DNA of 64,000 nucleotides, from NCBI GenBank assembly GCA_037367405.1, contig JAZKJV010001874.1, positions 1 through 64,000 of the forward strand. Reading direction: 5' to 3'. The position numbers were made by a program, and so were the translations under genes. Origin of the DNA: Ottelia alismoides. Its lineage: Eukaryota; Streptophyta; Magnoliopsida; Alismatales; Hydrocharitaceae. Shown in pieces: positions 1 to 12,530 of the stretch. Positions within the stretch are counted from its first letter, which is position 1, and each line of letters starts with the position of its first letter. The notes beneath the pieces were generated by a model, which was not told where the DNA came from, made no database searches, and saw only the letters and a program-made list of their open reading frames with translations.

Positions 1-1
1 T

Positions 2-286
2 GATGAGTTCTTTCCTTTTTGTTTTGACCTAGGAGAGACTCGCAAAGCTGAACTTGACTTTACTTCTTCCATGATAAGTTCGAGCCTTTTCATATTTATG
101 ACATCTGCGAGACACCACACTTCTTCAACCGACCCGTATGTACCTTCTCACCCTAGGATCACTGAGGATCTTCACCAGGTCGATTATGATCAGCTTTTGT
201 CTATTGAGGACCCCCGTTATCAACCTTCACCTTTCAGATCCATTCCACAGCAGCCTCGCAAGAAGGTTCGTTTTCTACCTTCTTGA
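2..286 (+). CDS. ORF open at left edge, possible C-terminal tail of a retroelement polyprotein
   Basis: The frame is open from base 2 to a TGA at 284-286 (94 codons), so the start lies outside the window. The product is polar and ends in a basic stretch (QQPRKKVRF). I do not recognise a domain. It lies upstream, on the same strand, of the polypurine tract and LTR at 2961-6673, so I infer it is the tail of that element's last ORF. It could also be a chance ORF. Confidence 0.3.
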   Translation, partial: DEFFPFCFDLGETRKAELDFTSSMISSSLFIFMTSARHHTSSTDPYVPSHPRITEDLHQVDYDQLLSIEDPRYQPSPFRSIPQQPRKKVRFLPS

Positions 287-379
287 CCTCTATACATTCA
301 TCCTCTTGTATATTCTCTTTCGTTTACCTCCGCCCATCTACTGTTTCGCTCATCCACCCCATTTTCGTGTGTTGTCTTG

Positions 380-975
380 CTTAGGACATACTTTGTCCTA
401 AACATATGGGGTAGACGAGCCGAGTGTTCATTCTTCGTTCTGTTTCATCACTCTTGTTGTTGCCTATACCTAGGGCTCCTTTACCCTAAGTATATGGAGT
501 GATGTGTACATCTTCTTTAATCTTTTCTTCCATCTTCATCTATCTTTTCTTCTTTTCCAATTCATTTTTCTTTTTTTACCAAAAAGGTGTCGCCCCTTTT
601 TGTCAGTCTTCTATACTAAAGATGTACTTTGTCCTAAGTATGGGGGTGTGCACCTCGAATTTTTTCGTTCTTTGATCATCTCCATTGTATCCTCTTCTTG
701 TCTATACTTAAGGATATCTTACTCTGAGTATAGGTGGAGACAGTCTGAGTATAATCTAATTATTCCCACCCTTGACCCTCCCTGCTTTGTGTACAGTCTG
801 TTATACTTATATTGTTTTATCCTGAGTATAGTGGGGACAGTTGACTTCATATTCATTCATTCATTCCTCATCAGAATATTCTTTAGACTTTTCTATACTC
901 AGTACGAGTTATATCTTCTCTTTTCTCTCTGATCTATGAGGGCATAGCTCAAGCTAAGTATAGGGGAGTCGTATA
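380..975 (+). repeat. Dispersed polypurine-tract-like motifs next to small inverted repeats
   Basis: A motif close to CTAAGTATAGGGG recurs near 398, 484, 632, 733, 826 and 951. Several copies are preceded by its inverse (TATACCTAGG or TATACTTAAGG), so short hairpins are possible. The motif resembles the polypurine tract of this element at 2973-2984. Similar inverted pairs occur on the opposite strand at 58923-59065, which suggests related elements. Function is unknown. Confidence 0.5.
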
Positions 976-1139
976 TACTGTGTATATATTTTATCTATAA
1001 CTCCAAGTTTCATCTTTGTAATAATTATGTCTAAATTTATGTAAAACATGCTATATATACCTATAAAATTCATTAAAAATACTTAAAAAGATGCATATTA
1101 TTCCTCAAATTCTTATTGTATTTACTGATTAATAAATCA

Positions 1140-1800
1140 GATTAAATTATTTTTTGTAAAATTTTTGAAAAAATAGTTTGAAAATCTTTTTGAAAATTTT
1201 TTTAAAACTATTTGGAAAATGTTTTGTTAAATATTTTCAACCTTTATAAAAATATTATGTTTGTATAATTTCTTTTCTTTGTGTGAAATAAAAATGTTTG
1301 AAAAATGATTTGCAAATGGTTTGAAAAATAGTTGCAAAAATATTTTAAAAATCGATATATATATTATTTGAAAAACCTTTGCAAAATGATTTTCAAATGT
1401 GTAAATATTTGAAAAATTATTTGTAAAAAATATTTTGGACTATATTTTTCAAAACTGTTTGTAAAATGAATTTCAAATAAGTTTGAGTAATAAAGACATC
1501 ACATTAAAATTCTTTATTAAACTCTATAAATATATCTATAAAAATAATCACTTATCCGTTGTAAATTCTTAAAAAACCTAACTCTTGTAAATAAATATGC
1601 ATCCCCATGTAAATATTTGTACCTATTTTTAGAAAAAATATTTTTAAAAAAATCACAAAAACATTTGCAAAATGAGAAATACCAAAACCATTTGCAAAAT
1701 CTTTTTGAAAAATTGCGTAAAAAATACAAAACCTTTTGAAAAAATCCATCAAAAATTTAAAACTTTGAAAATTACATCACAAAAATATTTTCTGCATTGT
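1140..1800. repeat. AT-rich degenerate short repeats
   Basis: Variants of TTTGAAAAAT and TTTGCAAAATG recur many times without a fixed period, first in one orientation and, from about 1620, largely in the other. It is noncoding sequence inside the presumed internal region of the left-edge LTR element. The short ORFs on the minus strand here are Phe/Lys-rich by-products of the composition. Confidence 0.5.
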
Positions 1801-2960
1801 ACATAGCATTTACATGGCATTAGCATTTTTCGGATTGAGTTTGATGATTGAACTAGTCTGAGCAAATTCTGAAGATTGGAGCTTGATTGGACCTTAAATC
1901 TACTTAATCACAGGAACCTTATAGGAACTAAAATTGAGGTACTTCAGGTCTAGTTGAGGTAATTCTTTGAGAAGCATGAGACTTGGTTCAATAGATTCTT
2001 GACTACATAAGCAGAGTATTTCGAAGCACGCACAAGGCTCTTGTCGATAATGACCTAACTTGGACACCTGCACCTTTCACTTGGCTCAACTCAGCTGGAG
2101 TGGTGAGGGGATTGGATTTGCTGGTATGAGATGCACACAAGTGGAAATATTTGTCCTCGTCTAGGGAGGGAAGTGCACCTCAATCCGTCCAATAGCAGAG
2201 ACATCAAAAGACAGGAGAGTATGGGTTGCAATAATGCTTTAAAAGAGGGATAGTCTATTTGCTCAAGAGGAAAAACTCCATATGTAAATGTTGTTGTATA
2301 TAGTATTTCAAAAAATAGCAAAAAGAAAAATCTCCAAAAAAAAGAGGGCAGGAATGATTGAAAATAAAATGCTTGTCGGATTGTATGTATTTGTATAGTT
2401 AATAAGCAAGCTTGAGCTTCAAAGTCATATCATGTGAGTCTGCAGCTGGATGACATGACTACATTGGTCATGCATCCTAGGATAAGTAGCTACACTGGCT
2501 ACCATACATTCTTCTCTTCACCCTCCTCCTCTTGAGTTGGTTGTCACTTGAACTTAGAAGGGAATACCCCCTCGAGGAAGGAGTTGCTGGATTGGGGAAT
2601 CACTGGGTTGTCATGTTGGAGAAGTAAGTCTCTTTATCATTTCAGTTGAGGGGAGCCACTATCACATACATTGTACAAGTCAGATTCATAGTCATAAGGG
2701 TTTGCGAATGAGTTGAAGTATTTTGACCTGGCTATTGAGGAGACTTGAGCAGAGTTTTGGGATTCCCGAAGGCTGTTGTATTTCAAATCTGATTCCCAAT
2801 AAGGTTCCGCGTACACTAAAATTCTAAAGATCTGACTTAAGCTCCAAACTTTGATTTTGTGAAGACAAGTTTGACAATTAAATTTAATCCATGTTCTTTC
2901 TTTTTTTTTCTTTTTTTTTCCTTTTTTTTTCTGCACTTATTGCACAAGTGTTTAATGGGG

Positions 2961-2984
2961 ACAAGCAAAGTCAAGTATAGGGGG
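2961..2984 (+). other. Polypurine tract of gypsy-like element
   Basis: The stretch reads ACAAGCAAAGTCAAGTATAG followed by GGGG and directly precedes an LTR start TGATGAATC. A tract of this kind primes plus-strand DNA synthesis and lies immediately 5' of the 3' LTR. The same layout (GGAC-AGCAAA, then a purine run, then GATGAATC) recurs on the minus strand at 63082-63101. Confidence 0.7.
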
Positions 2985-5900
2985 TGATGAATCTCCATTT
3001 CATCACCTTTATTCTATCATTTTGATCTTAAAAATCCAAGTAAATGCTTGTAAATACCCTTTATTTGTGCAAATTAACATTCGTGCTTTGTTTAATAAAT
3101 ATTGAATAAAATATTGTTTTAATGCTAAAATTATAGAATAAAGAAAATAAAAGAAAAGGAATAAATGTCAAAGGTATTTTATGACCCTAAAGCCTGAGAC
3201 CTAGGCATCTTGATGACTAGATCGACAAGGAATAAAGTAGGGGGAGATAAGGCCCAAAATACAATAAAAAGACCAATTTATTTATTCATTATTTGTGTAT
3301 TTTTGGGACCTATTTTATTCTTTATTATTTATACCTACAGTAAAAAATGTTGTTATGAAATTTGTAGAGAATAAAATGTAAAAAAATACAAAATTGAGTT
3401 TATACAAAAATAATATGCAGTGTAAAAGTTATATTCTGAATAAGATTCCAAAATCTCAACTTCCCAGACCAATATCCCTCAAATAAAACTCAAAATATAT
3501 TAAAACCTTTAAGTTTATATAACTTTTAATAAGCTATTTAATTAAGGTGGTTTCATATTTTTTGGAGTTAAGGAGTGAAAGTTAGGTCTTGGACCCCTAT
3601 TGTACAATATACCCCGAATAAAATATACATTTTATTTATTCTTTATTATTTATAATTTTATATTTTTAACATTTGGTAAATATTATTTATAATATATGTA
3701 CATATTAAAACTAGAATAAAATCATAAATAAAATATTAAATAAAATATGTATATAAGATACATAGATGAAATGCCTACACTTGTACATATGTATTTCATA
3801 ACCCTATTTATTTAAGTGTGAATAATATGCCATAAAAATATAATAAAAATATATTTAAGTGTATAAAAATAAGTTATAATTTTATAAAATAAGAACATAA
3901 AATAGTAAAAACAAAATTACAAAATAAAAATAAAATAATTAATACATCGATAAATACACCTATAATTAAACCCTAAAAACTAACTTGTAATTAAACACCT
4001 CAAAAAATGAATAAAAATCATAATAAAATACAATAAAAATAATAAGAATTTTTATAACTTAATAATAATAAAATCATTTATTATTTTTTATCGATTTTTT
4101 AATAATTTTGGCTAGATTTTTTCTGGTTAGTCCACGTAGAGCAATCAGACTCGTTTGCCAGTTGACCTCGGTCAACTCTCTGACTGAGGCTCCCAGTTTG
4201 TCAAAACCTAGCTTCTGACCTACTTTCTCGACTTTTTCCCCGAGGATATAAGCATCATATTGGGTTGGGTCCTTCACCGAATCTTCTCCTTGATCTCCCT
4301 CTTTCATGACTAGATCTTTCCTTGGGCCAAGGACCACTACATCGCAACCACCACCTCAATCTTTGGAGTATCTTGACCATGTTATACATAACATCCTCAG
4401 ATCTTCCTCTTTGATTTTGGATATTCTTTGACGCATTGTTGGCCCCCTTCTCGTGTGCTCTGGATCGAGGTGGGTGACAGCCACCTCTCCAGCTCCTTGT
4501 AGCGGATCTACGTTGTGGTCTTAGGCTGGTTCCATCACCTTCGGTGAGCTCGCCATCAAGATCTTTGCTTCATGGCTCCAGTCATTTGAGGTAACCTTTT
4601 CTTATATTTTCTTAGCTTAGATTAGCCCTAGGTCAATGCTTGTTTTAATTTTACCCTTAGATCCTCTGCTTCAATGTTAAATCCCCAAAAAGAAGTTCGT
4701 CGGAGCTCATCTTACTCCTCCTTATGTTTACCCACGCCCCCTGCATATCCAAACACCTAGATCCATCATGGATATGGATATTCCTACCTCAGCTTCCCCG
4801 CTTGTCGGAGGTATGACTGCCATGCTCCGCCACCCGCCCACCTACGTTGATAAGCCCCAGACCCCTTATTTGTTGCATGTACACTTTGCCTGCAGGACCT
4901 AGTGGCCAAAGGACTCCTATTGGAGTCGATTTTGTTGAAGTTGCAGGTACTTGGAGACCACATTCTTCTTCAATCTTGCAGTGGCACACCAGTGGTTACC
5001 TCACTATTTTGAAGTCGTCGGTCGTTCGAGGACCCTTCCAGGAGCATCTGGACCCATTTCGGAGCAGCTAAGGATGACGGAGGGGGTGATCTTGTCAAAA
5101 GAAGCTCGCTCAGGTGAGGTTCCTTATTTGTTCGTCCATCGCACCTCTCTGCCATTGGATAAAGAACGGCGTCCAGATTGCATAGTTGTCATTGGATGCA
5201 GCAAGCAAGATCCGTCATATCACCTGGGGTGATCTAACCTCATCCGTCCAAGGCCAAACCATTATCGCTACGCGGGAGCACGCCACGTGGCAATTGAAGA
5301 GCATCTAGTCGTCCGCTATCACCTTAGGATTGGAAATTTTACATCTTAGGCCCTGTCATTTTTGGTAATTAATTATTTATATTTAAACTTTCATCTGTCG
5401 TGTATTAAGTTTTGTAATATTTATAGTTAGGCCCTCAAACTAGTGTCAATTGCAACTAGGTCCACACCAGCTCACCTCACTTGGCCGCCCATGTGAGGTG
5501 GGATTTTACGGGCGGACCCCCGTAGCTTTATGTATTTTGTTTAGTCCGTTATATTTTTATTCTAGTTGAAACTTTTTGGAAAAATTGCAGGTTTTCCCTA
5601 GACTTTTATGTTAATTGCATATATGCCTCTGTAGTCTAGTTATTTTTTGTACATAATCTCTATTTATTTAAAATAGCATTTATTCTCAAAAAATCCCAAA
5701 AAAAACAACCTTATCTTTCTAAACACTTGAATTTACTCATCATAGAATTATTTTAGTATTTTAGGACCTTTAATTATTTTATAAAATCAAAAAGAGCTCG
5801 AAAAGATCTTGTTTGACTTAGAAAATACCAAAAATTATTAAATAATTTTGAAAAATTCAAAAAAAAATATATATTTATTTCTTTATTTATTTTAAAACTC

Positions 5901-6673
5901 CAGACAAAAATCCGAAAAATATCAAAAGAAAACTCTTAAAATTTTAATCCAAAAACCCTTATATAAAACTATAAAATTCCTAAAAGCTCCAAAAATATAT
6001 TTTTCTATGTTATAATTTTCTCTGTATTAGTATCTATATACTAAAAATGATTTGTAAAATTTTGGACTTAATTTTCAATTGTTAATTTCCATTTCAATTT
6101 CGGTCTATTATCTTATCCCTATTTTAAGTTATTTTTTACTTTGAAAATATATAAAAAAAATTAGCAAACTTCTCTAGAAAATCACAAAATGGTAAAAATA
6201 TTTAAAAACCAAAAATATTTAATTATGTAATTTCCTTTTTTTATTTATATTGATATTCTTATTACCCTATATTGTATATATAGATTTATATATTATTATA
6301 TATCTTTTACAAAAGTAAAAGACTTATAAAAATCTAAAATTATGAAATTATAAAATTATAAACAAAATACAAAAATATATAACAAAAATAAAATAAAAAA
6401 TTATTTAAAAGTAAAAAATCTACAAAAAGAAAAATAGACAAAAAAACACAATCACATGGTTTGCACATTATTTCCTAATCTATCTAGTTTGCTCCATGTG
6501 TTTGACGTCTACACATACTTGCACATATACACATTGTAGAGTTATAATAAATTTTAGCTACACATCTTATTTTCATTGCTTGATTTTTATTGTGGGTTAA
6601 TTGTTGATTGATTAGGGTTTATTGAGCGGTTAATGCATCGACTGCGATTTTACCTTGTGAAATTGTACGACCC
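2985..6673 (+). repeat. 3' LTR of a gypsy-like retrotransposon (about 3.7 kb)
   Basis: It starts with TGATGAATC after a polypurine tract. It matches the solo LTR at 45857-49507 along much of its length: the opening segment, the shared phrase GAGACCTAGGCATCT near 3207 and 46072, the middle TTGACCTCGGTCAA palindrome, and the closing segment with GAGTTATAATAAATTTTAGC. The right end is approximate, set by aligning the last conserved segment with the solo LTR. A less AT-rich section (about 4100-5330) holds several short ORFs on both strands, which I regard as noncoding. The family resembles non-chromoviral Ty3/gypsy elements of plants, by inference from the junction layout. Confidence 0.7.
4131..4175. 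promoter_or_regulatory. W-box palindrome and G-box-like site in LTR
   Basis: TTGACCTCGGTCAA at 4162-4175 is two inverted TTGACC W-box cores. A degenerate G-box-like TCCACGTAGA lies at 4131-4140. The same pair, with a perfect G-box palindrome, is in the solo LTR at 47012-47058. WRKY and bZIP factors bind such cores in plants; activity here is inferred. Confidence 0.4.
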
Positions 6674-9600
6674 TTGAAATTCCCTAGTTATCAGAGATAT
6701 GAATGAGGGAATGGGCACAAATAAGGAAAGCAAAAAAAGCTGATGAACCCGAAGAAAAATGAAGGGGAATAGATGGGATAATCCCTAAGACAATTGACGA
6801 TTTAAAGTGACTACAACTTGCTTAGGGATTATTAGTGCTCCAAATATCATGTGATTGTTGCCTCAATTAGTTGACGAGAGAAGACAAGAAGCTTGGAGCA
6901 TTGAGAAGCTACAACAGGGGATGTTGACCTCTCTTAGATAGCGCCAAGACGAGGGTACTTTCCTCTCTCTACATTCGCTCGATGGGAAAGATGGTAAGGC
7001 AATCGCCCTCACTCTTCCTCACACTTTGATGCTCTAGTATAAGGTTGCATTAATTGTAGATAAGCGAAGGAGCAAGGAGTAAGTAAGGGTTATATACGTT
7101 GGGTTGAGAGGAAACTATGAGCAAGAGGGAAACATGGGGAAAGGGTGATAGATCATAGAGGTTGGTTGGGGGCATAGATGCTCGTTAGGGAATAAAGATG
7201 GTGAGATGGAGTAGGTACGGTCAAAGTAGGTAGTGATCAACCACAGATAGGTTTGTCATGGTAGGTCTTGAGTTGGATTGCAAAAAATATGTCTTTATTG
7301 ACTAGAGATTAATGAATCGTAGAGGAAGAAGGTGAATAGCTAGCACAATTAGATGAGCCCATCTATTTTAAACTTTATGGAAAAGGTGCAGGCGAGTGAG
7401 GTTGTGCCAACTAGCATGCTTACCAAGGCTACCTTACCACATCGCATCCTAGAAATTTAAGAAATAAGAAATAAAAAGTTAAATATAAATAAAATATTAA
7501 ATGAACTAATTTTAAAAGTTTCCAACATAAAGCTTGTAGATCTCGTTGATATTTACAACTTCCATGAATGATACTTTATACCAATTCGATCATTTATTGA
7601 TAGTTAGTATTTTATAGGCAATTTATAGGTATAAATTGCTAGATTTTTATGTTTTGGATTTTTAATTTTGTTTTCATAGTAATAATATATGCATATTAAT
7701 CTATTTTTTAGATTCTTATGAGTTGGGTTAATTTCTTAGAAACTACAAAAAACGTGTATTTACAAGTGTAGAGTGGCTATTGATACTTGATTCCATTTTT
7801 GTTTGTTTTCTCTTTTGTATTTTTATACTTTATGTATTTTTTATAGTTAGGTTGCCTATAAAGTTTATTTACAAAAATACAAAAGCTAAATAGAAATGAG
7901 AAAAGAATGTATACCAAAAGATAGCATGTGTGTTTATTCAATTGTATAATATACAACAATAGCTCAAAACCTACTTTTGCATATCACTTCAAATTATCTA
8001 GAAAGTGGTGTCTGAAGATGAGGATTTTATTGTATTTTGATTTAGGTGAGTAGAGTTCCATAGGTGAATATATGGAATAGACATCAGCTTTAGAAGATTG
8101 GCATATAGAGAATTAAGGTTTGACTTTATTTATCATATATACATGTTAATATTTTTTGATGGATTTTTCATTGATAAAGTCTATTTTATCTACATGATGG
8201 AGGTCATTTCATGTCATTTTGAGATGATATGAAACTATTGTAGTAATTGAAATTTCTACATGATATGAATAAATGTGTATGTAAAGTTGGCTTATTTTTG
8301 TTTTTTTCTTCATGATTTTCTTTTTTTAATTATCGTTCTCGTTAGTCTGACTATGTATTTTTTACAACACCTTGACTCTTAGAATATCGATAATCAGCAA
8401 TAAAATACAAGCGGATAAGAAGGAGAAAAGCAAAGTAAAAGAAAATAAGCGATGCATTTACTTTATCCATTCTTTCACAAAGATATACATTTAACCAAAT
8501 GACCATGTCCACAGTTACATAAATACCAAACTACCTTTAGAGTATAGAAAAATACATGTATCTCAATTGTCTCTCAAAAGTAAATAAAAATATAACGGAA
8601 GTAGAAATTGTACAAGTAGACCCAAAATGTAACACGCTCCGTATCTGGTGCAGACTAGACCTGAAAGCTCTCAAGAAAAGCCATTAATTTTGCGGTGGTG
8701 AGTCCTAAACACCTGTGAGACCACACAAAAAAGGTGTATGTTATTAGCAATTTCTTAGTACGGACGCTACACTATCCACTAGTGTAAAAAGAAGTGAAAC
8801 ATGGTAAACAAGTACTCAACTCATATGCACACTCTCTCATATGTGTGATCTCAAGGCACAGCTCAACACACGGAAACACTCAATCTCAAGTTCTTTTGAT
8901 GCAATCATTTATTTAACCATACAAGTAGCCAAATGGATAGTCTACGGTCTTGATCTATGAAGGGTCTTACGCAGTGACTCTAAGGTACTTAGTACCTTAG
9001 GGTTAGGATGCCTCCATAGGCATGCTTGAAGTATGTGTATCCTAGGGTCCATTTAGATTTTCAACTTAAATCTTTAAATTATACATACATATGGATGTCT
9101 ATATTTTCAAGAACCCTACCTCCATTAGTTATTCTTTTACTAAGCAACTCTTATCATTGGAACAATTCTAACGTAATATTCTAATTCATTTTTGTATTTA
9201 AGCACGCATCTTTCTCATTGGTATTGACTTAAAAGGGTGAAGAAAACACAAAATTTTTGTGAAATTGCTGTGAAAATCTCTCAAGTCCACTACCCATTAA
9301 TGAAGATCCACAATGGCGTAGGGCACAAGTTAGGTCACGAGATTAGAAGTAATAGATTGAATTAAATAACTTATTTTAAGAAGACAAAAAATACCTACGA
9401 CTACCTCTGTTTTTCAGTAGATATAGGAAACCGACACAAATTATTCTTTGGTAACCACATTCTAGAACTTCTCTCGTAGAATCAATTCTAAACCAACTTG
9501 ATTGATCAACCTTAATTGGACTATTATATTATCTTTATGAATGAAAGTGTAGACTAGATGACCAACCATGCATCCTATAATACCGTCGCACAACACCGAA

Positions 9601-9820
9601 ACTACATCGGTGCATACAAAGACTACGTATCTCCCTAGCAACGCAACTGTTGGGGCCAAGGTCCATTTAGACTTCTATCCGAGGACCCGAGAGTGCATGT
9701 CCATTTTTTGCGGTCGTTAACTCTATATACCCATGCACCATGAGAACTTATGTGTGTATGACGAAACTCTTAACAGGAACTACATTTGTGGGAAATGGAA
9801 ACTACATCCATGGTAACAAT

Positions 9821-9822
<2 letters not shown>
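6674..9822. other. No gene recognised
   Basis: AT-rich sequence with many stops in all frames. I see no coding domain, RNA gene or clear element end. Part of 6700-7300 is richer in G on the plus strand but encodes nothing I recognise. Confidence 0.5.

Positions 9823-9823
<1 letters not shown>

Positions 9824-9857
<34 letters not shown>
9824..9857. repeat. (AT)n microsatellite
   Basis: An uninterrupted run of about 17 AT dinucleotides in otherwise unremarkable sequence. Confidence 0.9.
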
Positions 9858-9860
<3 letters not shown>

Positions 9861-9952
9861 CACGGTATGATACACATAGATCTGGATGTTTCACGATCGT
9901 ATATGATGCTTTATCTCATGTAAGGCTCATCATATGTTAAACCTATACTATT

Positions 9953-10340
9953 ATGTGTGCGAAACTACCCAGATCTTTGATTTGAGCACATACATGTGAT
10001 TGTCTCTCAACCCATATCACAATGATATCAACCCACATCACAATGGTATAATTTTTATCGACGTACGATATCCAGATCTTACGGAATCACCTCAAACATG
10101 TCACGCTAAGTGGGTATCCCCCAAAACATGCCCTCAAACTGCCTAGATCCTTGTTCCGAGCATATGCATATTATCATCATTCCATCCACATCACATATGA
10201 TTTTTATTGACATGTGATACCCGGATCTAATATAATTACTTGAAATATGTAGTCATAAGTGGATACCTCAAAAACATCCCGCGCGAAACTACTCAGATCC
10301 TTGAGCTGCAAAGGTGTCTATGATTCCCATTCCATACACA
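9953..10340. repeat. Imperfect tandem repeat, about 150-175 bp units
   Basis: Three diverged units begin near 9959, 10133 and 10281 with variants of CGAAACTACCCAGATC, and each continues through a stretch with CATCACA and ATGATAT. Unit spacings are 174 and 148 bp. No coding potential is evident. Confidence 0.55.
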
Positions 10341-11510
10341 TCACAATGATATAAGTTTTGTATTTTTCTAATTAGCAACACTCCTGAAAATGGAAGAAAA
10401 TGGAGAGATAAGTTTCGAAAACCTAGCTTGCATGCATAAAAATGACTTGATGTGGACTAAAATGAATCACATGCGATGTATGATGAATGTATGGTCCAAC
10501 AACAAGACGGAAATGCAAAAATCTATACCTTCAGAGATGTTCTCTTGGATTCCTCCTCCATCCTGAAAATGTGATTTTTGAGACACTTCGTATAAAACAC
10601 ATGCGACTTGGAGATAAACTTGTCATACTCTATGCGTCAGTGCCTTCGGATCGAAGGGACGTCGAAAAATATCTCTGAAAATAGAGACACTTCGAGGTAT
10701 GCTGCTTAGGTATCTAAATGTTAAGCCCACTTGGGCTTATATAGGCTCGTCTCTGAATTCGGTTCTGGATCAAAAAGCTGTAAATCGACCTTTAAAGGCA
10801 TGTAACTTTCGCATATGATGTCTGATTTTGAAGTTCTTAGGCTCATTGGAAAGGCCTTGACAACTACTACAAGGTAGATTAGTCATTTCTCTATGAAGCC
10901 AAACCAAGTCACAAATTGAGATTTAGTGAAATCTGACACTTTGGAGTCTCACATTTGTGGTTAAAGATCATAAATAGTATATACAATCTACTTTTCCAGG
11001 TTGTTTGTATATATAAACATATTTACAATCTTCCTTTTGATTCTCTTTTTGGTTTATTGACTTTGATCTTTTTATTTGATTTGTGTGTTAATTAATTATT
11101 TTTATTCATGCATGGAACATGATATAGCATGAATTTAAAGGTAGTTTCTGAGGATATCAGCTTGAGATTAAGATCTTTAGTTGATGAATATATGATTCCT
11201 TAACTATGGCACGGTTGGTGATGAGAGGTTGTGGCATCGTTATTAGCTTCAAATGTGTGCACTAATTGAGGGGAGGTTTGCACCCCCTACAATTTTTAAT
11301 GGACTCACTATATTTGATTGTTATTAGTGTTCGGTAGAAGATAAGAATATCAAACTAGGATCAATGCTCAGATACTATTTGAGAGAAATGAATATAATAA
11401 ATTGTAAAGAATCGTGGATTCTCTTATATAGGAGAATAGTCCGAGGTTATAAGATTCCAACATATGGAAAATAAACATAATTAAATAATTTCGACATAAT
11501 GCAAGATGTA

Positions 11511-12052
11511 TGATAGTAAATTTCCACTCTCTATAGCAAATATATATGTTTTTATCTTATTAATTAGATTAATTTCTAATAATATCACAATTCAAAGCAA
11601 TGATAGTAAATTTCCACTCTCTATAGCAAATATATATGTTTTTATCTTATTAATTAGATTAATTTCTAATAATATCACAATTCAAAGCAATTTCCATGAT
11701 TTTTGATGTTATTATGGTGATATCAATAATGTTTTTCTTTTCTAAATAGGATAAATGAGATCAAAAATAATATTTGATCTTTATTCTTCAGACAAGAACA
11801 CGGCAAAAAAGAGCATCTTGTATATACAAGATGTATGATAGTAAATTTCCACTCTCTATAGCAAATATATATGTTTTTATCTTATTAATTAGATTAATTT
11901 CTAATAATATCACAATTCAAAGCAATTTCCATGATTTTTGATGTTATTATGGTGATATCAATAATGTTTTTCTTTTCTAAATAGGATAAATGAGATCAAA
12001 AATAATATTTGATCTTTATTCTTCAGACAAGAACACGGCAAAAAAGAGCATC
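11511..12052. repeat. Nested tandem duplications (90-bp and 235-bp periods)
   Basis: A 90-bp unit beginning TGATAGTAAATTTCC occurs at 11511, 11601 and 11836. The last two are followed by the same further segment of about 127 bp (11691-11817 and 11926-12052), so a block of at least 217 bp is duplicated with a 235-bp period. The copies look almost identical, so the duplication is recent. A palindrome, TCTTGTATATACAAGA, sits at the junction near 11817-11832. Confidence 0.85.
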
Positions 12053-12530
12053 TCTGTGAAGAATACTTCGACAACTTCACCATGTTAGCCTTGAGATAGT
12101 AAAAATGATAGTGGTCCCAGAACACATAAGTAAAACACTTCATTGATTCTCTATATTGTAAAGGGTGACTTTAGAGACAATACCAACTTCTACTCTAAAC
12201 CAACTCAATATTTGGTAGGGGAATATGGATCAAAATGAGTCATTATTCCCCTCTTCTTATTCTTCCTTATTCACTCACTCATTCTCATTCCCTTATTCCT
12301 CTCTTTCTTTATTCCTCCATATCTACTCTTTTATTCCCCTTCTCTTTTTCCTTTAGTCCTCCTTATCCACTACACAACAACAACAACAAAGCCGTATCCC
12401 ACAATTAAGTAGGGTCGGCTACATGGATTCTTCACCTCCATTCAGATCTATATTGGATCAATCCCAGGCATATTATATCCACCAAACTAAGATCCCTTCG
12501 TATAGTCTCTTTCCAACACTTCTTGGGCCA

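Noticed and set aside
11365..11380. GCTCAGATACTATTTGAG resembling a reverse-strand initiator tRNA-Met primer site
   Set aside because: Several mismatches to the expected complement, and no LTR end or coding remnant could be placed around it.
11511..12052. Direct repeats that might be taken for a CRISPR-like array
   Set aside because: Units are contiguous or share long flanks, there are no unique equal-length spacers, and the setting is a plant nuclear genome.
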